The notes: generated by a model from the sequence alone, not told the origin. DNA of 64,000 nucleotides from Caballeronia sp. SEWSISQ10-4 2 (GCF_030464885.1 NZ_JALPRJ010000033.1:35598-99597); one strand, 5' to 3'. Positions 1-9,007 are shown, numbered from the stretch's first letter. Translations and numbers: made by a program.

Positions 1-22
1 GCTAGCGATTGGCCGTAGGTAG

Positions 23-257
23 CACGTATCGACCGAAGAAGCTCGCGCGATGGCGTTCGGTCTCGCGGCAGAGGAAGGGCTGTTGTGCGGCACGTCGACG
101 GGCGCCAACGTGACGGCGGCCCTGCGGCTCGTCGAGCCGTCCAGGGCCGAAGGCGACGGACGTCACCATCTTGTGCGACACAGGCAGGAGGTGCCTAAAG
201 ACTCTCCAGCAAAGACTCTCCAGCAAAGTCTCGATACCACGCATTCCTGTCGGTTAG
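23..257 (+). pseudogene. Cysteine synthase remnant (frameshifted C-terminal part)
   Basis: The reading frame opening at about 23 encodes EARAMAFGLAAEEGLLCGTS followed by TGANV, the glycine-rich PLP-phosphate-binding segment near the C-terminus of cysteine synthases. After about 146 the homology continues in another frame (TDVTILCDTG, the usual next strand) and stops at 255-257. An in-frame stop at 20-22 cuts it off from the rest of the enzyme. A short duplication (AAAGACTCTCCAGC, twice from about 197) follows the frame switch. Only the last fifth of a gene is present and it has no start, so it is a decayed fragment. The family call rests on motif recognition. Confidence 0.6.
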
Positions 258-516
258 CAATCCGATTATTTCAATTGGCATACGCCGTCCGGCGTCCATG
301 CTCTTTGTCTGCTAGACCACCAAACGGCCCGGGCTGCGTTTCTCCCGGCGCAAACGTTGTCCTATGCTGAAGTGCGACCGGGCGATGACATCGAAAGATT
401 CATGCCCGTTCCTTCGGGATCTTCCGACTCCTGTTCCCCGCAACGAAGGGACGTGCCGGCGCATGCGCGTCGCCGCGGCTTTCGGGCTTTCGTATTGCTA
501 CCCAGAGAGGTCAGGT

Positions 517-1899
517 ATGAGCACGCCCACCGAAACGATGGCCCTCAAAATCAACGACGCCGCATCCGGCAGCGGACAATCGACGGAGCTTCGTCCATTC
601 GGCACAGCGGCCCCAAGCGACACGGATCTCCAGGATCTTCAGCAGCGTTTGCTGGTCGCGGTGAACAACGTCAGAGTCACGGGCACGCCCGAGCAGAACC
701 AGATGCTCGACTATCTGTTGAATCAGGCGCACAACCAGACCGCCGATCTCGTGAGCGGCGATACGAATTCGTCCCCGGTGCATCACATCCTTTCGAACGT
801 CAAGAGCCTGCTGATGCATGCGCAGGTGATGCCCACATCGACAGGCGGCGTGGCCGTGTCCTCGGTATCCGATGAAGGCGACCTTGTCGGCAAGAATCCG
901 TACGAATCGCTCGATGTGCGCTGGACTGAATCCGCCGTGTGCTGGCTCGAGCATTTCTCACCGCAAACAAAGGCGGACTTCCGCACCGCCCCGCGGACGA
1001 CCGCGATGGGCGGCGATGTATCGATCGCCGTCGCGGGAGACTGGGGAACCGGCTTCGACTATCGGACCGACGGAGTGCCCACGCCCGCCGAGAAGGTTGC
1101 CAATCAGATCCGCGCACTCGCGCCGACCTACACGGTCCACCTTGGCGACGTCTATTACGCGGGCACCGGCGTGGAAGAGCAACGGAACTTCATCGGCAAA
1201 TGGCCTCCAGGCGCGGGTGGAAGCTTTACGCTGAATTCGAACCATGAGATGTATTCGGGCGCGCAAGGCTATTACTCCGTGCTCGATGGCGACGGCGATT
1301 TCGCCGCGCAGAATAGGAACAGCTACTTCGCGCTGACAAACGCTGACTGGCTCGTCATCGGCCTCGACACCGCCTATCACGCCGACGAGATTCATCTCTA
1401 TCAGCACGGTTTTCTGGATCCGGACCAATGCGCGTTCGTCGACGATCTGATCGCGACGAATCCAACGGCCAAACGCGCCATCCTCCTCACTCACCACAAC
1501 GGCCTGTCGGTCGACGGAATGACGCCGAGCGCTCTATGGGGGCAAGTCGCGCCACGCTTCGCGGGACTGGAACTGTGGTGGTACTGGGGGCACATGCACG
1601 CGGGCATCGTGTATAGCGACCGGGGTACACGCGCTCAGATGCAACCGAACAGCATTGGCGGCGGCATCATCCATGCGCGTTGTGCCGGTCACGGCGCGGT
1701 GCCCGCGGGCGAGCCCAATTCGCTGGTCGCCAATCCGAGCGCGGTGTGGCATGAGAACCGCACGGTGGCCGACCTGCTCTATCCTGGACGCGTATACAAC
1801 GGCTTGGTAGCGCTCACGCTGAACGGCGCCGATCTCACCGAGGAGTTCATCGACGAAGAAGGGGCCAAGGTGTACGCAAGAACCTTCCTTGCGAAATGA
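517..1899 (+). CDS. Calcineurin-type metallophosphoesterase
   Basis: This 460-residue protein carries the ordered metal-binding motifs of calcineurin-like phosphoesterases: GDWGTG (174-179), HLGDVYYAG (from 208), NHE (242-244, in the place of the usual GNHD/E), THHN (around 326) and GHMH (358-361). It has no obvious signal peptide. The N-terminal ~150 residues before the first motif are not recognised. I chose ATG 517 because AGAGAGG lies just upstream; the frame is open further upstream (to 364) but has no better start. The substrate is unknown; relatives act on phosphomonoesters, phosphodiesters or nucleotides. The lipase-like gene begins 48 bp downstream on the same strand, so the two may be co-transcribed. 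Confidence 0.8.
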   Translation: MSTPTETMALKINDAASGSGQSTELRPFGTAAPSDTDLQDLQQRLLVAVNNVRVTGTPEQNQMLDYLLNQAHNQTADLVSGDTNSSPVHHILSNVKSLLMHAQVMPTSTGGVAVSSVSDEGDLVGKNPYESLDVRWTESAVCWLEHFSPQTKADFRTAPRTTAMGGDVSIAVAGDWGTGFDYRTDGVPTPAEKVANQIRALAPTYTVHLGDVYYAGTGVEEQRNFIGKWPPGAGGSFTLNSNHEMYSGAQGYYSVLDGDGDFAAQNRNSYFALTNADWLVIGLDTAYHADEIHLYQHGFLDPDQCAFVDDLIATNPTAKRAILLTHHNGLSVDGMTPSALWGQVAPRFAGLELWWYWGHMHAGIVYSDRGTRAQMQPNSIGGGIIHARCAGHGAVPAGEPNSLVANPSAVWHENRTVADLLYPGRVYNGLVALTLNGADLTEEFIDEEGAKVYARTFLAK

Positions 1900-1947
1900 C
1901 CACGCGTGTGCGTCCGTTCATGCTGATTCAAGATCGTGGAGGCGATC

Positions 1948-2802
1948 ATGCCCGGTATCCCTTATGACGCGACCCGCACCGCGCTGGAGGCGCCGCAATT
2001 GCGGGCCACCGTGTTCGTGGCCGGCACGGACTATGACGACGTGGCGTTGTCCGTCGAATTCGCGCGGCTCGCCTACATGCATTACGAGGACGGCGGGGCC
2101 GAACTCGATCGCCTGAAAGAAGGGCTCGGCCGCGTGCGATTCGACGATGTCGTCATCTTCGAGGACGCCGCCACCGGCACGCAAGGCTACGGCGCGTCGC
2201 GATCCGTGGACGGCCTGTGCGTGCTCGCGTTTCGCGGCACGGAGCCGACTCAGCTCTCCGATCTGGGCGCGGATCTGCAATTCAGCCTGACCGACTGGAC
2301 CGAAAAGGCGGGCCGCGTGCACAAGGGATTCGCGTGCGCGGCGCGCAGCGTCTTCGCCTCGGTGAATCAGTGGCTGGAGCAAACGCGGGCCGCACGCAGG
2401 CGGCTGATCGTGACCGGCCATAGCCTCGGCGCGGCCATCGCCACGCTGTACGCGAGCGTGATCGCGCCAGACAAGCTCGTCACGATCGGCTCGCCGCGCG
2501 TGGGCGATGCGGATTTCGTCGCGACGCTCGCCGGCATCGACATGACACGCCTGGTCGATTGCTGCGATGTCGTCACCGAACTGCCGCCCGCGGTCGCAGG
2601 TTACGTTCACGCCAGCGACGCTGCCTACCTCACGCGGGACGGCGTCCTCGCTTCCTCAGCGGATCCGGACTTCGTGCGCGACGACCGCCTCGCCGCGCGC
2701 ACGGATTATCTGCGCAATTACGCATGGAAAACTGGCAATGTGGTGTTGCGCGATCTCGCCGATCACGCACCCATCAACTACGTGCGCTGCTTCATGTCGT
2801 GA
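1948..2802 (+). CDS. Class 3 lipase-like alpha/beta hydrolase
   Basis: A 284-residue protein with the fungal lipase-like (lipase class 3) signature. The nucleophile elbow GHSLGAA (157-163) puts the catalytic serine at 159. The upstream LAFRGTEP segment is the usual oxyanion-side strand, and IGSPRVGDADF follows the elbow as in the family. Likely acid and base residues are an Asp in the ~195-215 region and a late His (DHAPINY near the end). No signal peptide is seen, so it is probably cytoplasmic or exported another way. ATG 1948 is chosen because GGAGG ends five bases upstream. A strong hairpin terminator follows. The true lipid or ester substrate is unknown. Confidence 0.78.
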   Translation: MPGIPYDATRTALEAPQLRATVFVAGTDYDDVALSVEFARLAYMHYEDGGAELDRLKEGLGRVRFDDVVIFEDAATGTQGYGASRSVDGLCVLAFRGTEPTQLSDLGADLQFSLTDWTEKAGRVHKGFACAARSVFASVNQWLEQTRAARRRLIVTGHSLGAAIATLYASVIAPDKLVTIGSPRVGDADFVATLAGIDMTRLVDCCDVVTELPPAVAGYVHASDAAYLTRDGVLASSADPDFVRDDRLAARTDYLRNYAWKTGNVVLRDLADHAPINYVRCFMS

Positions 2803-2832
2803 GGCGTGCTAGCTGTCCCACGCTGGAAAGCC

Positions 2833-2864
2833 GAAAGCCCTCAAACAGAGGGCTTTCATTTTTA
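2833..2864 (+). terminator. Rho-independent terminator after the lipase gene
   Basis: A perfect 10-bp stem (GAAAGCCCTC / GAGGGCTTTC) with a five-base loop is followed by ATTTTTA. It lies 30 bp past the lipase stop. Confidence 0.85.
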
Positions 2865-2954
2865 CTAGCGCTTCCAAACTTTATTGCAACGCGTGGTCCG
2901 GATTTTCCAATCTTTATTGCACTTTCCGAACTATCTCGTCACGCTTCAGAAACC

Positions 2955-3536
2955 TTAAGCGCCGAAATTCTTCGACGCAAAGTCCCAGTTCGCAATGTTC
3001 CAGAACGCTTCAATGAACTTCGGACGCGCGTTGCGATAGTCGATGTAATACGCGTGTTCCCACACGTCGATGGTCAGCAGCGCCTTGGCGTCGGTGGTCA
3101 GCGGCGTAGCGGCATTGCTGGTCGACACGATGTCGAGCGAACCGTCAGCCTTCTTCACGAGCCACGTCCAGCCCGAGCCGAACGTGCCGGTCGCGACCTT
3201 GGTGAACTCTTCCTTGAACTTGTCGAACGAACCGTACTTGGCATTGATCGCGTCGCCGAGTGCGCCGGCCGGAGCACCGCCACCCTTGGGCGACAGGCTG
3301 TTCCAGAAGAACGTGTGATTCCAGATCTGCGCCGCGTTGTTGAACACCCCGCCCGACGCCTTCTTGACGATTTCTTCGAGCGACAGGTTTTCGAATTCGG
3401 TACCCGGAATCAGCTTGTTCAGGTTCGTCACATAGGTTTGATGATGCTTGCCATAGTGATACTCAAGCGTTTCTTCCGACATGTGCGGAGCGAGCGCGTT
3501 CTTGTCGAACGGCAACGGCGGGAGGGTATGTTCCAT
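2955..3536 (-). CDS. sodB: Iron superoxide dismutase
   Basis: This 193-residue protein converts superoxide to hydrogen peroxide and oxygen in the cytoplasm. The four metal ligands are all in place: H27 (YHYGKHH), H74 (WNHTFFW), D157 and H161 (DVWEHAYY). Q70 in AAQIWNH is the glutamine position typical of iron rather than manganese enzymes. Length matches the E. coli enzyme (193). AGAAGGAAG lies about ten bases before the ATG on this strand. A good sigma70-like promoter lies about 60 bp upstream. The gene stands alone between the convergent lipase gene and xseA. Confidence 0.96.
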   Translation of the reverse strand: MEHTLPPLPFDKNALAPHMSEETLEYHYGKHHQTYVTNLNKLIPGTEFENLSLEEIVKKASGGVFNNAAQIWNHTFFWNSLSPKGGGAPAGALGDAINAKYGSFDKFKEEFTKVATGTFGSGWTWLVKKADGSLDIVSTSNAATPLTTDAKALLTIDVWEHAYYIDYRNARPKFIEAFWNIANWDFASKNFGA

Positions 3537-3598
3537 GGTGCGAGCTTCCTTCTATGATGATTTTGGGGGACGTGAGGAGTGAGGCAATGGAGCACTCG

Positions 3599-3627
3599 AT
3601 TGTAGGCGAGTTGGGATAACCCCGCAA
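3599..3627 (-). promoter_or_regulatory. Probable sodB promoter
   Basis: On the minus strand, TTGCGG (3627-3622), a 17-bp spacer and TACAAT (3604-3599) form a sigma70-type promoter about 60 bp before the sodB start. The -35 box sits inside a small GC palindrome (3621-3635) that could bind a regulator. Confidence 0.55.
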
Positions 3628-3807
3628 ATTGCGGGTTTTTATGAGCAGTATCGATTACGAAGCTTTAACGTCGGCGTAAAAAATGCTCGAACGTTCCATC
3701 TAAGCCGTCAAAAATACGGGCTTTGAAGCACCCGCGTTTGTCATGTTTGTCATGTGAACATCGCGTGAAGGCGACTGCTGTTTCACGCGATGCACACCTG
3801 CTAACAG

Positions 3808-5187
3808 TCAAAATTCATCGGAGAGCCGCGGCTGGATGTCGGCCAGCACGATATCGGCCGATCCTTCGGCCAGATGCACAGTCAACGCCCGCTTGGGCTT
3901 CAACGCATTCGGCGCGCGCACGGCGCGCCCGGATTGCGTGTCGATCAAAGCCGCATAGCCGCGCTCGAGCGTGCGTTGCGGGCTCAACACCTGCAACCTC
4001 GCCGATAACTCCGACACCCGCGCCACCGCTCGTTCATGGCGGCGCCCTTGCGAGGCACCCAGGCGTTGTGCAAGACGCATCAGACGTTCCCGCTCGGCGG
4101 CGAGATCAGGACGCCAGCGTTGCCAGCGCATCTGCACGAGCGCAAAACGCGCGCGCGCGTCGCGAACCGGACGCGCGCCGGCTGACGCAAGCCGCGCCGC
4201 GAGTTGCCGCAAATGCATGCGCTGGCGTTCCAGCCGCTCGGCCGGGCTGACCAGCCGGCGCGCGAGCCAGTCGAGCTGCTGGGCGCGCCGCTCCATCATC
4301 CGGCCGAAACCGCGTGCAAGCGACGCATGCCGGTGATCCAGATCGCGCAGCAACAACACGCGCTGCGGACTGACGAGTTCGGCGGCTGCGGTGGGCGTGG
4401 GCGCGCGGACATCGGCAGCAAAATCGGCGATGGTGAAATCCGTCTCATGGCCTACACCGCTTACAACCGGCATGGCACTTTCGGCTATCGCGCGCGCGAG
4501 CACTTCCTCGTTGAACGCCCACAGATCCTCGATCGAACCGCCGCCGCGGCACACGATCAGCACATCGACCTCGCGGCGGGCGCTGGCCTCATCGACCATC
4601 GCGGCGAGCTTCGCGGCAACACCCGCGCCCTGCACCGGCGCGGGATAAACGATCACCGGCACATGCGGCGCGCGCCGCGCGAGCGTGGTAAGCACATCGC
4701 GCAACGCCGCCGCCTGCAACGACGTCACAATGCCGATCGCGCGCGGATGGTGCGGCAGCGGCCGCTTGCGCTCGCCGGCGAACAGCCCCTCGGCTTCCAG
4801 TTTCGCCTTCAGCTTCAAGAAGGCTTCGTACAAGCGCCCCTGCCCGGTCCGGCGCACCGCTTCCACGCCGAGCTGCAACTCGCCGCGCGGTTCGTACAGG
4901 GTGACCAGCCCGCGCACTTCGATCCGATCCCCTTCTCGCGGCGTGAACTCGGCGTACTGTGCGCGGCCGCGGAACATCACGCAGCGCATCTGCGCCTGCG
5001 CGTCCTTGATCGAGAAATACCAGTGGCCGCTCGCCGCTTTCGTAAAATTCGATACTTCACCCGACACCCAGACGAGCGGAAACGAGCGTTCGAGCATCGA
5101 CCCGATCGCGCGATTGAGCGCCGAAACGGGGATGACGGCGTCGGCGCTGCCGGGTTGACCGGAGGAGGTGAAAGGGTCGCTGCTCAT
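3808..5187 (-). CDS. xseA: Exodeoxyribonuclease VII large subunit
   Basis: XseA pairs with XseB to degrade single-stranded DNA in both directions to oligonucleotides during repair. The N-terminal OB-fold (VSALNRAIGSMLER, then VWVSGEVSNF, GHWYFSIKD, MRCVMFRGRA) and the central nuclease domain (GIVTSLQAAALRDVL, CRGGGSIEDLWAFNEE, VSGVGHETDFTIADFAAD) are intact. The last ~150 residues are the expected helical region. With the ATG at 5187 the length is 459 residues, close to E. coli XseA (456). The frame is open upstream to 5331; an alternative ATG at 5244 has a better Shine-Dalgarno (AGGA), so the start is uncertain. xseB is not adjacent. Confidence 0.93.
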   Translation of the reverse strand: MSSDPFTSSGQPGSADAVIPVSALNRAIGSMLERSFPLVWVSGEVSNFTKAASGHWYFSIKDAQAQMRCVMFRGRAQYAEFTPREGDRIEVRGLVTLYEPRGELQLGVEAVRRTGQGRLYEAFLKLKAKLEAEGLFAGERKRPLPHHPRAIGIVTSLQAAALRDVLTTLARRAPHVPVIVYPAPVQGAGVAAKLAAMVDEASARREVDVLIVCRGGGSIEDLWAFNEEVLARAIAESAMPVVSGVGHETDFTIADFAADVRAPTPTAAAELVSPQRVLLLRDLDHRHASLARGFGRMMERRAQQLDWLARRLVSPAERLERQRMHLRQLAARLASAGARPVRDARARFALVQMRWQRWRPDLAAERERLMRLAQRLGASQGRRHERAVARVSELSARLQVLSPQRTLERGYAALIDTQSGRAVRAPNALKPKRALTVHLAEGSADIVLADIQPRLSDEF

Positions 5188-5482
5188 CGAGGAAAATGGT
5201 GGTCGGTTGAGGTTAAAAACACGCTGGCTTGAGAGCGGACACATGAGCCGTCCTGAGAGCGCCATGCGGCCGGTGAACAAGGCATGGACGATAAGCCCGA
5301 TCAGCGTGCGAAGTGTAGCAAGTGTCCACAAGGCGCGAGTTACCGGGAGCTAACGGAAACTCTCATTAAATCCTGATGAACTCAGTTTAAGTCATTGTTT
5401 TTATTGTGTTTTCCATCTCTAAATCGTGACTAAGCCGATGCAAGGCTTTCCCGAAGCCGATTTCAGGCCGCAGGAGCCCAAG

Positions 5483-5503
5483 TTGTTCACAGAGTTATCC
5501 ACA
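5483..5503 (+). promoter_or_regulatory. Two DnaA-box-like nonamers
   Basis: TTATCCACA (5495-5503) is a perfect consensus DnaA box, and TTGTTCACA (5483-5491) is a one- to two-mismatch relative three bases before it in the same orientation. No replication genes are near, so this is not an origin call; a DnaA-titration or regulatory site is possible. Confidence 0.35.
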
Positions 5504-5680
5504 GGCGGTTTGTGTGCAAAATCTCGCATCGAATCTACCTATTTTCGGGCTGCACTCGAAGGCATTTCAACGCCGCACGGCGAGGTCCGGTTTACCCTTA
5601 AACTGGCGCCCCGGGCAGCGCCGCGCTAGAGTGCCGGGTTCGAGGGCCAGCGCAATCATGCGCTCTGTCGTCCGCCGACG

Positions 5681-5724
5681 GCTTATCGTCCGCTTATCGT
5701 CCGCTTATCGCCTGCTTACATCCG
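5681..5724 (+). repeat. 11-bp tandem repeat, about four units
   Basis: The unit GCTTATCGTCC occurs at 5681 and 5692, then as GCTTATCGCCT (5703) and a more degenerate GCTTACATCCG (5714). It lies about 150 bp before lpxK. Confidence 0.8.
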
Positions 5725-5870
5725 CTCATTCTGGAGATCCGTCCCGATGCAAAGGTGCCGGCCGTTATCACTGACATTGCCACCACTGTCGCCCCCCTCG
5801 CCGCTGCACCGCCTGACGTTGCTGTCCGTCCAATCGCGTGCATCGTTCGCTCCTGAACACAAGGCGCGCC

Positions 5871-6887
5871 ATGTCTGATTTCAAGCCGCCGATCGAAAAC
5901 TTCCTCGCCCGCGAGTGGCGCAAGCGCGGCTGGGTCGCGTGGTCGCTGACGCCGTTTGCCTGCCTGTTCGGCCTGATTGCCGCGATTCGCCGCGCCTTCT
6001 TCGCGCTCGGCTGGATCAAGCAGGTGAACGTGGGGGTGCCGGTCGTCGTGGTGGGCAACGTGACCGTGGGCGGCACCGGCAAGACGCCGACCGTGATCGC
6101 TCTCGTCGAAGCGTTGCGCGCCGCCGGTTTCCAGCCGGGCGTCGTCTCGCGCGGTTACGGCGCGAAGATCCACGAAGCCACGCGCGTGAGCCCGACGAGC
6201 CAGCCATCCGAAGTCGGCGATGAGCCCCTGCTGATCGCCCGCCGCACGCATGCGCCGGTGATGGTCTCGCCGGATCGCGTCGCGGCGGCGCAGGCGTTGC
6301 TGAAGGCGCATCCATCGGTGGATGTGATCGTGAGCGACGACGGCCTGCAACACTACCGCCTCGCGCGCGCATTCGAACTTGTGGTCTTCGACGACCGTCT
6401 GGGCGGCAACGGTTTCCTGCTGCCGGCGGGACCGCTGCGTGAATCGATGTCGCGGCACCGCGACGCCACGCTCATCAATAGCCCCTACGACCGCACGTTG
6501 CCGCCGTGGCCAAATACCTTCTCGCTGGATTTGACCACCAGCGACGCCTGGCTCCTCGATGACCCGGCCGTGCGCCGCCCGCTCGGCGCGTTCAAGGGCG
6601 AACGGGTCGCGGCCGCGGCGGGCATCGGCTCGCCGGAAAGGTTCTTCGCGTCGCTGCGCGCGGCTGGACTCACGCCGGCCACGCGCGCGTTTCCGGATCA
6701 CTATGATTATCGCGACAATCCGTTCGCCGGCATCGACGCCGATTCGATCCTGATCACCGAGAAGGATGCAGTAAAATTCGGGGCCTGGCGTGACGCGCGC
6801 ATCTGGGTGGTTCCAGTCGAAGCCGTGCTCAGCCCCCGCCTCATCGCATTAGTTGTGGAGAAACTTCGTGGACGCACGCCTGCTTGA
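5871..6887 (+). CDS. lpxK: Tetraacyldisaccharide 4'-kinase
   Basis: LpxK phosphorylates the 4' position of the lipid A disaccharide at the inner face of the cytoplasmic membrane. The 338-residue product has the family's membrane-associated N-terminal helix (WSLTPFACLFGLIAAI) and the Walker A loop VGGTGKTP (about 66-73). SDDGLQHYRL and PAGPLRE, both typical of LpxK, follow. ATG 5871 follows AAGGCG and matches the normal family start (MSDFKPPIENFLAREWRKRG). It overlaps the downstream ycaR-like gene by 20 bp, then kdsB follows, giving an LPS-core/lipid A operon. Confidence 0.95.
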   Translation: MSDFKPPIENFLAREWRKRGWVAWSLTPFACLFGLIAAIRRAFFALGWIKQVNVGVPVVVVGNVTVGGTGKTPTVIALVEALRAAGFQPGVVSRGYGAKIHEATRVSPTSQPSEVGDEPLLIARRTHAPVMVSPDRVAAAQALLKAHPSVDVIVSDDGLQHYRLARAFELVVFDDRLGGNGFLLPAGPLRESMSRHRDATLINSPYDRTLPPWPNTFSLDLTTSDAWLLDDPAVRRPLGAFKGERVAAAAGIGSPERFFASLRAAGLTPATRAFPDHYDYRDNPFAGIDADSILITEKDAVKFGAWRDARIWVVPVEAVLSPRLIALVVEKLRGRTPA

Positions 6888-7074
6888 AATCCTTGTCTGC
6901 CCGATTTGCAAGACCCAGCTCACGTATGACCGCGCGGCGCAGGAACTCATCTGTAACGTCGACAAACTCGCTTACCCCATCCGCGACGGCATTCCCATCA
7001 TGCTGCCGGACGAAGCCCGCCAGACCGTGGAAGGCACGCCCGTCGAGCCGTTGAAACCCGCCGGCGGGAACTGA
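6868..7074 (+). CDS. Trm112/YcaR-family small protein (UPF0434)
   Basis: A 68-residue protein starting VDARLLEILVCPICKTQL and ending in a proline-rich tail. This is the YcaR/Trm112-like family that sits between lpxK and kdsB in many proteobacteria. It has one CPIC zinc-type pair and a lone later Cys, so metal binding may be incomplete. The GTG start (6868) is preceded by GGAG and lies inside the end of lpxK, so translation is probably coupled. Its biochemical role is not established; the context ties it to LPS precursor synthesis. Confidence 0.88.
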   Translation: MDARLLEILVCPICKTQLTYDRAAQELICNVDKLAYPIRDGIPIMLPDEARQTVEGTPVEPLKPAGGN

Positions 7075-7104
7075 GGTTTTAAAGAGGCTTTAAATCGAGG
7101 TTTT

Positions 7105-7914
7105 ATGAACGCACATGTTCCGGTCGCGCCGCCCTTCATAGCAGTCGTCCCCGCGCGGCTCGCGTCCACGCGGCTGCCGGACAAGCCGCTGGCGGATATC
7201 GGCGGCAAGCCAATGGTCGTGCGAGTCGCCGAGCGCGCGCGTTTATCGGGCGCGCTGCAAGTGCTGATCGCCACCGATTCGCAGCGCGTGGTCGAAGTCG
7301 CGAAGGAACATGGCATCGACGCCCTGCTCACCCGCGCCGATCATCCGAACGGCACGGACCGGCTCGCCGAAGTCGCGACGCATTTCGGCTGGAGCGACGA
7401 CACCATCGTGGTCAATGTGCAGGGCGACGAACCGTTGATCGAGCCGGCGCTCGTGCGCAACGTGGCGGCGCATCTGGCGGCGCATCCGTCGTGCGCGATC
7501 GCGACCGCGGCGCATCCCATCTCTGACCCCGCCGATGTCTTCAATCCGAACGTGGTGAAAGTCGTGCTGGATTCAAAGAGCGTCGCGCTGTATTTTTCGC
7601 GCGCGCCGATTCCGTGGTCGCGCGACGCGTGGCAGAAGGACTGGCCGAATGTCGCCGCGCTCGGCGCACGTCCGTCCGTTCCCTCCAATGTGCTGCGGCA
7701 CATCGGCTTATACGCGTATCGGGCGAAGTTCTTGCGAATTTACCCCACGCTGTCGGTGGCTCCGATCGAAGAGGGCGAGGCGCTCGAACAACTGCGCGCG
7801 CTCTGGCACGGCGAGCGCATCGCAGTGCTGACGACGAACGACGCGCCCCCGCCGGGCGTCGATACCCCCACCGATCTCGCCCGCGTCCGCGCGTTGTTTG
7901 GCGCTTCGGCGTAA
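7105..7914 (+). CDS. kdsB: 3-deoxy-manno-octulosonate cytidylyltransferase
   Basis: KdsB activates KDO with CTP to give CMP-KDO, the donor for the inner LPS core. The 269-residue product has the nucleotidyltransferase start AVVPARLASTRLPDKPL and the substrate segments HPNGTDRLAE and VVNVQGDEPLI. HIGLYAYR and EQLRALWHGERI follow in family order. GAGG lies just upstream of ATG 7105. It is the third gene of the lpxK operon, with a 30-bp gap from the YcaR-like gene. Confidence 0.96.
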   Translation: MNAHVPVAPPFIAVVPARLASTRLPDKPLADIGGKPMVVRVAERARLSGALQVLIATDSQRVVEVAKEHGIDALLTRADHPNGTDRLAEVATHFGWSDDTIVVNVQGDEPLIEPALVRNVAAHLAAHPSCAIATAAHPISDPADVFNPNVVKVVLDSKSVALYFSRAPIPWSRDAWQKDWPNVAALGARPSVPSNVLRHIGLYAYRAKFLRIYPTLSVAPIEEGEALEQLRALWHGERIAVLTTNDAPPPGVDTPTDLARVRALFGASA

Positions 7915-8261
7915 CGGGGCAGGAAGCATCCCGCGAAATCAGCTCGTTTTCAACGCCTCCTAGCGCGGCAGCCCCCTTTCGATCAACTCGCGTTAACCCC
8001 CGCTGCACCCCACTTGCCGGGGTTTCCAGCCGCGTATTCGAGCCGCGATTGTGACGATGCATGGCATAATCGATTGGTAGCGCGAGCCTTCCGGTCAGCG
8101 CCAACGCTCCTGAGCGCCCGTGTCGACTGGTGCCGCGCCGTCTCCCGAATTCGGCTCGTTGCACCTCGTTTGCGGCTTCAACCGGGCGATGCGCCATAGC
8201 GACCGGATGCGAGAATAAGCCTCGCAGCGCAGCGGTTTCTATTCGATTCGGAGATATCACC
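7915..8261. other. 347-bp intergenic region kdsB/adk
   Basis: No gene is supported. A CATAAT box at about 8063-8068 could be a -10 element for adk, but no -35 box stands at the right distance. No terminator hairpin with a T run is obvious after kdsB. Confidence 0.5.
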
Positions 8262-8924
8262 ATGCGTTTGATCCTGTTGGGCGCCCCCGGCGCCGGCAAG
8301 GGCACCCAGGCCACCTTCATCAAGGAAAAGTTCGGCATCCCGCAGATCTCGACGGGCGACATGCTGCGCGCCGCCGTGAAAGCGGGTTCGCCGCTCGGCG
8401 TTGAAGCCAAGCGCTTCATGGACGCCGGCGAACTCGTGCCGGACACGCTCATCATCAACCTCGTGAAAGAACGCCTGCAGGAACCGGACTGCGCGAACGG
8501 TTATCTCTTCGACGGTTTCCCGCGCACGCTTCCGCAAGCCGACGCCATGAAGCAAGCTGGCGTTGTTATCGACTATGTGCTCGAGATCGACGTGCCGTTC
8601 GAGGACATCATCGAGCGCATGAGCGGGCGGCGCGTGCATGCCGCTTCGGGCCGTACGTATCACGTCAAGTTCAATCCGCCGAAGCAGGAAGGCCGTGACG
8701 ACGTCACCGGCGAGCCGCTGATCCAGCGCGACGACGACAAGGAAGAGACCGTGAAGAAGCGGCTTGACGTCTATGTTGCGCAGACCAAGCCGCTGATCGA
8801 GTACTACAACACGTGGTCGAACCACGGCAACAACAACGGGTTGAAGGCGCCGGAGTATCGGCGGATCTCGGGTCTGGGTACCGTCGATGAAATCCGCACC
8901 CGCGTGTTCGATGCGTTGATCTGA
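8262..8924 (+). CDS. adk: Adenylate kinase
   Basis: Interconverts ATP, AMP and ADP in the cytoplasm. The 220-residue protein has the P-loop GAPGAGKGTQ (from residue 7) and the AMP-binding segments ISTGDMLRAAV and DGFPRTLPQAD. The long LID domain (about 122-160) starts GRRVHAASGRTYHVKFNPP. The LID has no Cys4 zinc site, as in other Gram-negative long-form enzymes. ATG 8262 follows CGGAGA. A T-tailed hairpin follows the gene. Confidence 0.97.
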   Translation: MRLILLGAPGAGKGTQATFIKEKFGIPQISTGDMLRAAVKAGSPLGVEAKRFMDAGELVPDTLIINLVKERLQEPDCANGYLFDGFPRTLPQADAMKQAGVVIDYVLEIDVPFEDIIERMSGRRVHAASGRTYHVKFNPPKQEGRDDVTGEPLIQRDDDKEETVKKRLDVYVAQTKPLIEYYNTWSNHGNNNGLKAPEYRRISGLGTVDEIRTRVFDALI

Positions 8925-8971
8925 TCGTCACCCGGCGCTCACACCCAAGCGCTCGGGGACACGCGTTCCGA

Positions 8972-9007
8972 AACCCGCTCGTGCTCCATCGGCCGAGCGG
9001 GTTTTTC
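8972..9007 (+). terminator. Rho-independent terminator after adk
   Basis: The stem AACCCGCTCG / CGAGCGGGTT closes a 12-base loop and is followed by a T run. Confidence 0.88.

Larger units (their letters stand above)
5188..5870. other. 683-bp divergent intergenic region xseA/lpxK
   Basis: No convincing gene. It holds two DnaA-box-like nonamers (5483-5503) and an 11-bp tandem repeat (5681-5724), both listed separately. If xseA starts at one of its upstream in-frame ATGs, the first part is coding. Confidence 0.6.

Noticed and set aside
2559..3557. Plus-strand open frame of 332 codons spanning the lipase end, terminator and sodB
   Set aside because: It crosses an intrinsic terminator and is antisense to the unambiguous sodB.
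3621..3640. CCCGCAAATTGCGGG hairpin with a T run as a terminator
   Set aside because: No plus-strand gene ends there and the stem is short. It overlaps the -35 box of a good sodB promoter, so a regulatory role is more likely.
4204..5232. Plus-strand open frame of 342 codons
   Set aside because: Antisense to xseA, rich in Arg and His. xseA has clear motifs on the other strand.
5483..5503. Replication origin
   Set aside because: Only two DnaA-like nonamers, no AT-rich unwinding region and no dnaA, dnaN, parAB or rep genes nearby.
5694..6701. Minus-strand open frame of 335 codons
   Set aside because: Antisense to lpxK, Arg-rich, with no domain signature.
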